Positions 54,331 to 64,000 of a stretch of DNA of 64,000 nt are shown here, piece after piece. Both the position numbers and the translations under genes were made by a program. Every line of letters begins with the position of its first letter. The first letter of the stretch is position 1. Source of the stretch: Acridotheres tristis (lineage: Eukaryota > Chordata > Aves > Passeriformes > Sturnidae); NCBI GenBank assembly GCA_037013685.1, contig CM072899.1:9342479-9406478 (forward strand). Reading direction: 5' to 3'. A model generated the notes under the pieces. The model searched no databases. It worked only from the letters and a program-made list of their open reading frames with translations, and was not told the origin of the DNA.

Positions 54331-57300
54331 TGTTCCAACTTCTAGATTAGAAATCTAGGCTAGATTTCATACTCCCCACCAAACCCAACAGAATTAGCCT
54401 TGGAAAAAAATTGGGTCTCTGAAATCTGCACCTGCAATTTCCACCATATCATTTGCAGAGCCAACTTGCAGTGTGAGCACTAAAAGATTTAAAAATTAAA
54501 AGCCCCATTCTTCCAGCTGCACGACGACCCTTGTGCTCCAGCACATTCAAATGGCCCAGCAGCAGGAAGACCACTGCTATGTTTTCTGCACAAAAGCCCT
54601 GAATTATAGTCCCCTTCTAAGCTTCATATGCTCAACAGAGACTTGCTGTTTTCTGCTGTGAAAGACGGCATTCCCATTAAATAAATAAATCTTTTTTGAG
54701 TCTTATTTACTACTACCAGGCCAGTTCCCTGCTCTGTTGTTTAAGAAGACTTGCAGCAAGCAGCTTCAGCAGAGATGAACACAAACCTCTATTTTCCAAG
54801 TAAAATTGACCCCAAGGAGAATTCCAAGTCCAAGCAATCCTGTCAGAGCAGGGCTGGCATAGACAAGGGAGCTCTGTTATACCAGATGTGAGTAACACTA
54901 AAGCTGAGGTCAAAATAACTTATAAAAACTGCCCAATCCGTAAAGACAATATCAAACGTGAAATGGCAAGGTGGCAGAAATTCTGTACTACAGAATTAAG
55001 AGCATTCTTAGATAAATACTTGGGAAAATTATGTTTTCTAAACCCTTGATAGTTACTGCTGAACATTACAATGAAATGGATGGGGGTTGAAGTTATACTA
55101 AAAGAATGTCGCACAAAATATTGTCAACTATGTGATAGTTCAATAATGCTCGAGTATTGCTCTTTGGAAAAACTGCAGCAAGTGCTTCTACATCTCTGGG
55201 GCTACCTAAATATTAATTTCAGCCATACTGGAATTAAATGATGGTAGTAAACAGGTATTTCTTCTAAACAGCTCTAGCACAACCAAACTTCACCCTTGCA
55301 CTGATGAAAATGTGTTATAAACACTAAGCTTCCAGTTCAACTGGTCAATGAAGTGTAAATGATTAATAAAATGTTAAATAGTGAACTTTTTACAAACCAA
55401 GACCTACTACACAAACATTTATAAGGAATATAAATTAACCACAAGATGCTCACTGTTGAAGAAGCTTTCTTCTTATATACTCTATCATTGCAAATCAAGG
55501 GTTGACTTTTCCACTTGACTGTCCTCTCAAACACTAACTCAGTGTGAACTCAAGACCACATTGCATGTGCATTTTTAAAAGGAGAAATCAAGCCAGCTGT
55601 TAGTTTCACAGCACCTTAACATACCCACAAGATAATGTTCTGCCAGTGTTACACATTTGAAGATTAAAGTCCTTTAGGATCTGCTCCAACTTTCTGTGTA
55701 ATCAAACCACAGAACACCACTAAACATCCTTTCTGGCCCATGAGCTCCTGACTAAAGTCTCCTAGTGATACCAGGATTTTTTCTTAGGGCTCCTAAGTTA
55801 CAGAAACTACCACCTTAACCCAGCAAACTGATGCCTGAGGGTTCTTTACCCCAAGTAAAATGCCTTGTCATATCGCCTAACTTTACTTGTCACAAAATCT
55901 TCCAAGTCAAAGAAGCTTCTAGTCACTTTTTGCATGAACAGTTTGAAAACTAATCCTCCTTCTTAATCCTCCTTGGGCAAGAAGATAAAGACAGCTATTC
56001 TAACTCTGACAGAGGTCCACCTACACAGAAACCCTAGCTGCAGCAGCAGACAATAATAGATGCCTAAGAAGTAGACGAAGCATAATACAATCCTTCCCTT
56101 ACACATCCTGCCAGCTTTGAGCTTTCCCAAATCACAGATTGCAGCCACATATAATCCTTTGGATGGATACATTAAGTGGTCTGAGCTTCTTCAGTCAGAA
56201 ATACTTAATTTTTCTACTAGCTCTCAGAGTTCAGCCCAATTTATCAACATTCTACTTTTTTAGCTACCTGACCTGGATAAGCATTCCCTTTTGACAGGAC
56301 CTGACCCAGACAGGCCACTCCTTTGGCTAGTACTGCACTCAGAGCAGATGTTATTTTCCCCAGTTTGAGCCCACCAGTTCTCCATTTACCCACCCAAGAA
56401 CGCCTTGATCTTCTAGCTGCCACATCATGTTATGTTTGCATGTGGACAAATACCATCAGTGACTTAAATATTCTTTCCATTAGGGAAAAAGAAACTAGTT
56501 AGGAAAAAAATGTCCCATTCTCTTAGAGTATATCCAAAGAGCCTAGACAGTTTTACAGCTGTAATAAAACCCTGGTAGGAAAACAGGGCTCACTGAAGTT
56601 AGTCATCCAACTGGCTCTGCTGAGCAAATTCTCTGTTTCTATGATAATCTACATAAATCTAAGCCCATCACTCCACATAAAAATGAATTTGCTTGTAAGA
56701 GTTCAAGAAGCCAATTGTTGCCCAAAATATAGATGAATATGTGTAGATGAATATGTGGAGCAGAGAGAAACCCCTGCAGCACCCAGGAAATTCCAAATGC
56801 AGATTTCCCATTTCTGTTTAACTGAGATCCAAGAGAATTTTTCATCTAGTTAATATTAACTAAACTGATTTTAAAAGAACTGTCAGCTAAGACTCTTCAA
56901 AAAAAAGTTAAGCTATTGTGGAATTAAAGTCACAGTCCCTATCATAATTTAGCAAGTAGTTAAAAGACAGGTGTTCCCCTGTCAGATGTGGGTTATCAGT
57001 GAGATCTGCCAAGAACTTATTCTGCAATCTGCACTATTCAGTACATTCACATAAGATCTGAGAAGAGGAATATGTCTAGAAATGACAAATTCTAATATTA
57101 AAGAAATTAGTAATTACAATCAAATTCAGAGAAGACTGTAAAAAGAAAACTCATGCACTTTAAAGGAACTACACAATATCTTAGAATGTCAATAAATACC
57201 AAAACCAACAAAAAATATTCTAAGTACATAAATATAATAGGATCAAAACTAGCTGTTATCACTCAGAAAAGCTTTGAAAACTTCATAGGTCAGTTCAGTA

Positions 57301-57379
57301 TTGAGTATCAAGCAAAAAGGCAAATACAGCCTTTGCAGTAATTAGGAAAGAAAACATGTCCCCACTATGCTGTCGAATG

Positions 57380-57870
57380 CTGAAGGCAGCTCTGATTCCC
57401 ACATCTGAAAAAGGAGACAATAACAAGAGGGACAACAAAGATGTCCAAAAGCATGGAGCAGCTTCCATATAAGGAGAGATCAAGCTGAGCAGGACTTTGG
57501 ACAGACAAAGAAACAACCAGGGGGGAAGATATGGAAAAGTCAAGAAGTCTGAAACATGACAGTGTCAAGATGAAAAGCATGGAGTTATTGATGGAGTTGC
57601 ATGGTTATACTACGATATTTTACAATGCAGAAACAAGAGAGCAGTCACGAAAGTTACAGACAACTTTCCAAAGTCAGCTCAGGGACATTGTCACTGGATG
57701 TAGAATATTTCAAATAACATTTAAAATGCATAATTAAGTTGTAGAGCTCGCTGCTGTAGGATGTCATGGAGACCAGAAACATAAACAAGTGAGAAGAGGG
57801 ATTATATAAATTAATGGAGAATAGATATAGTCAAGATCAGATGATAAGATACAACTCCTCGCCCAGCAGG
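57380..57870 (+). repeat. Ancient CR1-like LINE fragment
   Basis: Contains blocks typical of old sauropsid CR1 3' regions: 'ggacaacaaagatgtccaaaagcatggagcagc', then a segment like 'ctgctgtaggatgtcatggagacc' and 'gagggattatataaattaatggagaa'. It is highly diverged with no open frame, upstream of the PLXNB1 start. Confidence 0.5.
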
Positions 57871-60800
57871 TCCCTAAACTGATGATGGTCATAAGCTGGG
57901 AGGCAAATGGAGGGGGGGAAAATGAAAAAGAAAGCCAAAACAAACCCACCACATTACAGATGCCCTGTTTCTTACAATCCTCATTAAGCATCTGCTTCTG
58001 GATCTTGTCAAAAGCAGGACACTGAGCTACACAGAGCTTTGCAATTTGCCCCAGGATGATATTCTATTTAAACTTCTATTTTATGGTACATTTATAGACT
58101 TCATTTATTTTTAAATATTAAGAATGTACTCCAGCCCTGCCTAATCACAGATTTAGAAGGCTCTGTTTCTAAAGGCAGTATCTCTCATGTGAACATTTAG
58201 ATACCATCTAACTGAATCCTGACAGTGCAACACAAAAGTTAATGCACACCATGGGAAAAGCGAACCCAGGGCCAGAGCCACAGAGCAGAGAAGTGGCAGA
58301 TCTGAGCTAAGTGCACCCACAGTCCCTCTTTCAGGAACAGCTCTTCCCTGTCTGCCCAGCATTTGATGGAAACTCCTCACTCAGAGTGAACACAGCAGAT
58401 CCGTGTGTGGAACAGCCAAGCCCTGGGCAGCGCTCAGCAGAACCACAATTGCTAAAAGTAGGTCAGGACCATCCGTTCTAACCAGGGAGAAAGGAAAGCT
58501 GGAGCACACCAGACTGTTTGGCCAGGTATTACAGAAAACCTTCATCTGGGATTTCATCACTACTTCAAACAGATGTGATTCATATTTTACCGGCCTCCAC
58601 CTCAAACACGGCACACCTTCCCAACCACACTGCCCTCCCTGTCATTAGGGGCACCTTTCCCAGCCTCAGCCAGGATCCTCCTGTTCTCAGCTTTGGCTCC
58701 ACCAGCTACAAAACCCAGAATCCTGCTCTGCCATAGCTGTCTTGTGCCGATTTCTGTAAAGTAGAATTGCACAGCTGCTTCATCCAGAAACAGCCAGGAC
58801 AGCACAGATCTCAGTGTAATCGCTTCTGCCTTAGAGTCTATTTTCCTTGGCAGGATGCCCTGCAGAAGGGAGAGAGAAGACCTCTGCAACCAGCACATGC
58901 TTCCCAGAGGACAGGACTGTGACCCCTAACCAAGCTCTCACAGAGGCAAAGGCCACACCCCCAAGGCATCTTTAGCATCCAGCCTGGCCTTGGAGTAACC
59001 CAGCAAGAGAAGAGAGAAGCTTCAAACAATCCTACGGAACTCCTGTGAAAAAGCACTAGTCCTACACTTGCACTCCAAGAGGAAACCCCACGGTCTCCCT
59101 GCCAGCTTCAGCCCTGCAGGTCTGCACAGTGCAAGGGAGAACAGAAGCTGACCACAGAGGGAGCTCATGCCAGCAGTGGTATAGACCACAGGCAAACACA
59201 CAAGGACCACATCCCAAGCTCCACCATCCAGTTGTCAAGATGCAAATGAGAAATGTTAAACACTGCAGTCTGCCTTGAATAAATCCTTTTGCTCTGCAGA
59301 CATTGAGAAGTGTAGGGTGCTCTATTCTGTTAAAGAAACTTTCTTGACCCACCTGAAATCTCAGTATCACAATAGATCTATAAAGAATTAATATGCCCTG
59401 AGTGGACAGGAAGAATTCTTCTTGGTGTTTTTCTTTTCTGCCCTCCCCATATCTTCTGGAGAACCATACATCCTGCATACAACAGCAATTTGACAGTCTT
59501 CCCTTCTCACTCCAAGAGTGTCAGCAGTTCTGGCTATAGCCATGAATACAGGCAGTAACATGCAAATACATTTAATGCAATGCAGGCACAGGAGTACCTA
59601 TCCCCTCCCACCCAGAAGAGACAGCAGAATAAACAGAACTCCACATCACCACCACAATCGGCTTGTGGTTTGCCTTCAAACCAAAATGAGGTGTATTCTA
59701 CCTTGTATTACTCAAGTTATGCTAAAGCATTATCAGAAATGACGCTTTGATCAATTATCTGCCATGAATTAGTGCCTCAGCCTGGAAGGTTCTCAGTCAT
59801 CACCTGTGAACTACTAGGCTCAATAGTCTGGCAATTAGGTTACACAGGTCTGTTAGATAATGATCCAAATTGAGGTGACCAGACATTTTCTTCCACCTCA
59901 GGAACCCAATGCCAAGGCTTTCATAAAGCCAGTAAGAGATAACAACACACCATGCTGTTCAAAAAGCCTGGAGACCTTCCCAAGCTTGGGAAGCTTCACA
60001 CCTACATAACACATCCAACAAACAACAGCTCCCACCACACTACTGCAGAAGCCTGAACAGGTTGGGCACAGACCTGAGAGCCACTATTAACTTCACCCCA
60101 GTCTCAACAGCTCTGAACAAAGACTGTTCCGTGCAGGCTGGATATTCAGTGCTTTCAAATGGAATGGTGGCCCAGAAACCATCCATGAAGGGCATTCAAG
60201 GTGCACATGGCTGAGGAGTCATAGGCTGGCAGCAGCCATGCAGCCTTATTCTTCTACTGTACAATCACAGCCCTCCATGCCAGACACTGCCCACACTTGG
60301 AAGTTCTTGTTTCAAGGATAAAATTCAGAGCACCAGACTGCAGACAGAGAGAGGTGAGAGAACTATCACTGAGCACAAGCCATCAGGCAATGGTCTCCCT
60401 TCATACCACAGAGGGTCCATAGCCTGGAGGAATGAAAATAAGCAACAGGAAACTTAAGTGGCAAAGGAAGCAGAAGCTGGGACCCTGAAAGATTTGGTAC
60501 TCAGAGAAATAAACCATGCAGAGCAAGAGTTCTCCAGTTGTTCTGTTAACATTCAGACATCTAGTCATGGCTTATCCAGAACAAGGAATTTTATAACAAG
60601 AAAATTTTCCAATAATTTCCAATTTTATACCTTCAAGTGGATTTACAGACACGAGTTTACTCAGATTAAGGAGATCCTAACGTTTTCTGGCAAAATACTG
60701 AGCTCCTGGTTCAGGGCTGAGAATACTTTGGTGCTATCCTAGAGGCACAAAGGCTCAGAACCAGCTACCTGCTCATGAAAGCCATGAATTTTAAAGACTT

Positions 60801-63800
60801 TTTGGTTGAGACTGTTCTTCATCTGGTTTGCTACCCTCCCACCTGCACAGTCTGACAGCCACTGGCTGAGCAGGACTAACTGGCTCATCCTTTCCCCTTT
60901 CAGGGAAGCCCAGACCTTCACCCTAGGGCTGCAGAGATGCTCTAAACACGTCTGCAGTGCCAATCTGAAATGCAAACTGCTATGAGCAGGAATTTCAGCC
61001 AGTATAACTGGCTGACTGTTGGCATTTCAAGACCCTGCTGCCTTGCCAGGGTCACCCCTGGGCAAAAAAGTGCCCAGGAGACAGGAAAACCAGATTTACA
61101 GTAGTTTGTTAGGAACAGCACTGAGTTCTACAGCTGAGTGGCTGCTCCTGTGCTTGAAGGAACAACTAGATAGAACAGAGAGACTGGTAGGGAACAAGGG
61201 AGAAGTATGCACATCTGTGCTAGAAGGATAAACCATAGCCTGTGGTCAGCACAGTTCTATCTGCAGACTGTCCCAGCTCCAGGCACCCCTCTTCTGTCAT
61301 TTTAAGCTGTGTACTTCACACACAGCAGACTGTGCCTTCCTCTGGGAAAGGAAACAGTTTACTCTGCCATGCATAGGTAACTAATCAAAATCCCAGGAAA
61401 GTGTGACTCTGACAGCACTTTTCAGATTTATACATGGACCAAACTGAGCAACTGGCCACCCAATGTCAACTCAGGAGACTATGGTGGGGCTGACACAAAT
61501 TTAGCCTCATAAAAAAGTTTTAGTTTAAATCTTCTCAGGGCTTAGTGGGAAATACACTAGGTAAAATCATGGATCAGCTAGAAATAGAAAAGATCATACT
61601 GGCTAAAGATGGGTTCAAACTAAATCTAATCTGGACAGACTATCTGGAGAATGGCAGACAAGTCCAGCACACACAGGAACAAGCTGAGAGAGAATCACTG
61701 CTTGAGCCAAGCTACTGATGAAAATAACTGAGAAACTGAGAACAAACCAGGAAAGATACTCTGTAAATGCAGTAACAACTGAGCCCATTGCTACTCTGCA
61801 ACTCAGGGTTTGGGATAGAAATTTCTCCCTGCATCAGAGCTGACTAAATCAAGGTAATGGGGGAGCAATCAACAGGAAAGGAACTTCAGTCCCCTCCACC
61901 TGGTGCCAGTCTTTCCCAACGTGACCCTTGTCCTAATCCTGTATGTACTCCACCTGGATTCTCCCTTAGCCCCAGGCCTGTCTGTATTCCCCATAGCTGT
62001 AATAGGAGCATGCAATTCCTCAGCCACTCCACGGAGTCATGTTCACTATAGAACACGATACACACACAAGACTCTTTCTGTATCCTTGGTGAGGGGCTAT
62101 AGCTTCCCAAAATACACCAACTCAGTTTTCAGTCATAAGAGTCTGCCTCCAAGAATACACAGCACCACAGTTCCCTACTGGTTAGCTTTGCATAGCTGTT
62201 TCCCCAGGGAGCACAGCAGCAAAGTCAGTCAACAAAAAGTTTTAAATCCCCCTCCCTTCCCAAAACTCAAAAGGATACTGCCTAAAAGGAGAGACCATGT
62301 CTCTAGAGACAAAACAATGGATAGCCTCATATTGTTCTCTTCTTTCTGAAATTAAAATTCAAAGGAACAACTAGGGCTGTTCTGTACTGTGCCCTCTGCA
62401 CATTTGGGTAAGCATCTAAAACCAAGTGCAAGAGCTGACGTTCAAGGGTGAAGCATCTAGAAGTGAGTTCTGTTTTTGAGTTATTTTTAAATGTTTAGAC
62501 AGGACCTAAAATAGGACCAGTGTTTTGAGTACTTCTGAAGAGTATGAACCTCACGTAGGCCATGACATTTTTAGTTTGAAAAAGCTTTGGAACAGAGGTT
62601 TTACTGTTCATGCATCAGCTTATCACCCATTTTAGCTCAAATTAAATAAGAGTCCATTACGAAGCAAGAAACACCCTTTCAAAGGAGGGAAATTAACACA
62701 AATAAGATGTAGGCTATCAGCAGTAAGGCAGTCTCTCTATCTCAATAAAACCTACCATCCCATAATAGCAGGAACAGCATATGCCACAGAGAAAAGGAAA
62801 AAGTAAGCTTCTCTGCTTACAATATTCATCTACCCACCACTTCTCCTACCTGTGTAGTTTCTAGAAATACACTCTCTGCCTCTCTTCAAATTCAAGTCAA
62901 CAGCCTGCAGACTCCAGCAGCCCAAGGCAGTGCCTTCAGCAAGCAAGAGATGCATGCTGTACATCACAAGCAGCACAGAACCAACCTAGAACACAAGCTG
63001 TGCAGTCTCTTTTTTTATCAGTCTTATTAGCATCTCCCCTCCCAAACCATGCTGACAAACCAGGCTGCACTTGTCTGGTTGTGGCCTCAAACATCAGACT
63101 GAAGCAAACATAGCAGAAATTTACCTCCCTGAATATTCTCCCAGGCTTCAACAATAAGCAGCTCAGGGACTTCTTGGGATAAAGGTGGTTTCTATGCATT
63201 TAGTAACCTTCAATAGCCCTTTCTTCTACAGATCTGCCCCATGTTCTCACATACACACAGATATTTGGCATTCACAACATCCTGTGGCAAGAAGCTTCCC
63301 AGGTTAACTGAACACATCAAGGACTAAGTTGTTACTTGGTTTTAAGCTTACTACATGCTGTCTCCATGCAATATCTATTCATACTTCTAATGGAAAAGGA
63401 AAAAAAAAGGCTGCTCCCCCTCTAAACTTTCCATGTGATTCAGGAATTGAAGATAACTGTCATTTATTGTTTTTCAGGTGGAACGATCTCAATTTATTCT
63501 GTCACGCTTTGTATGGAAGGTAACACTCACCTCTGTTCACTGCTGCTGCTGTTCCATTTCTAAAAACTGGATACCTCTATTAAGATGGCAATGGTTTTCC
63601 TAAAGCTGTAGAAAACTCAACTTCCATAAGAGCTGGAGGAACTAGTATGATGGTTATCAAATACAGCAGGGATTCCCCACTTCTATAGTGAATTGCCTGT
63701 CTGGTGGTTCTATGTTAAAATATTCAGTCTAACTTCTTAAATTGATTTTGTTCAAAAGCAAGTTTACTTTCAAGCCACAGCATTCAGCTGCACCCTTCTT

Positions 63801-64000
63801 CCACCAGAACAGGGTGTATTTTTAAAAAACTTTCTATCCCTGTTAGTTCTTTGAAAATACAAATAATCTTATGTTTGAATTAGCCTGCCCTGATGTAGGG
63901 TAGGTCCCTCAAGATGGTGTGCCGGAGCTTTATTCTGTCATACGTTCTTCATGAGCATTTCTATCCAGCAGTTTTTCCTCAAGTATAGGCACAGTATTTA

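Larger units (their letters stand above)
50175..64000 (-). other. PLXNB1: PLXNB1 5' intron/upstream region, no gene recognised
   Basis: The acceptor at 50175 shows that a 5' UTR exon exists upstream. In 13.8 kb I see no CpG island, no clear first exon and no other gene on either strand. The region is AT-leaning, with one ancient CR1 remnant (57380-57870) and an AT-rich, TAAT-rich stretch at 53560-54330 of regulatory appearance. The human neighbour CCDC51 is not visible. Confidence 0.55.

Overview
The window is vertebrate nuclear DNA, most likely from a bird. Genes are split into many GT-AG exons, and several interspersed repeats look like CR1 LINE remnants, including a 3' end of the common avian type near 48.5 kb. 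It holds two genes in tandem, both read from the minus strand, so gene order runs from high to low coordinates.

(1) PLXNB1 (plexin-B1), about 50.17 kb down to 11.24 kb. I reconstructed 36 coding exons. All junctions carry GT/AG and keep the reading frame. The exons sum to 6,615 nt, or 2,204 residues plus stop, against about 2,135 aa for human plexin-B1 (from memory). The order is signal peptide, sema domain, PSI1, PSI2, a 288-codon Pro/Ser/Thr-rich exon, PSI3, three IPT domains, a convertase-like basic site, one membrane helix, a split GAP domain with an inserted Rho-GTPase-binding domain, and a C-terminal VTDL PDZ ligand. The start codon lies 10 nt inside an exon, so at least one 5' UTR exon and the promoter are further upstream. 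Nothing convincing appears between 50.2 and 64 kb, which I read as intron 1 or upstream sequence. The 3' UTR seems to be about 3.8 kb long and ends at two AATAAA signals near 11.26-11.29 kb.

(2) An SR-protein kinase (SRPK) gene, 7.2 kb down to the left edge, 3' truncated by the window. Eight in-phase exons give 230 residues of kinase: glycine loop, catalytic Lys, the HAD-IKPEN catalytic loop, DLG, and the start of the activation segment. It is divergent, has a very short N-terminus, and seems to lack the long SRPK spacer. One intron (3864-4111) has the sequence features of an AT-AC intron of the minor (U12-dependent) spliceosome. About 2.7 kb upstream of the start codon is a site that is both a perfect MEF2 consensus and a TATA-like box.

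The tandem plexin-B / SRPK arrangement matches PLXNB3-SRPK3 on the human X chromosome. This suggests that a PLXNB1-linked SRPK copy from the vertebrate whole-genome duplications survives here. No tRNA, rRNA, CRISPR or intact mobile element was seen, and 50-64 kb has no recognisable gene.
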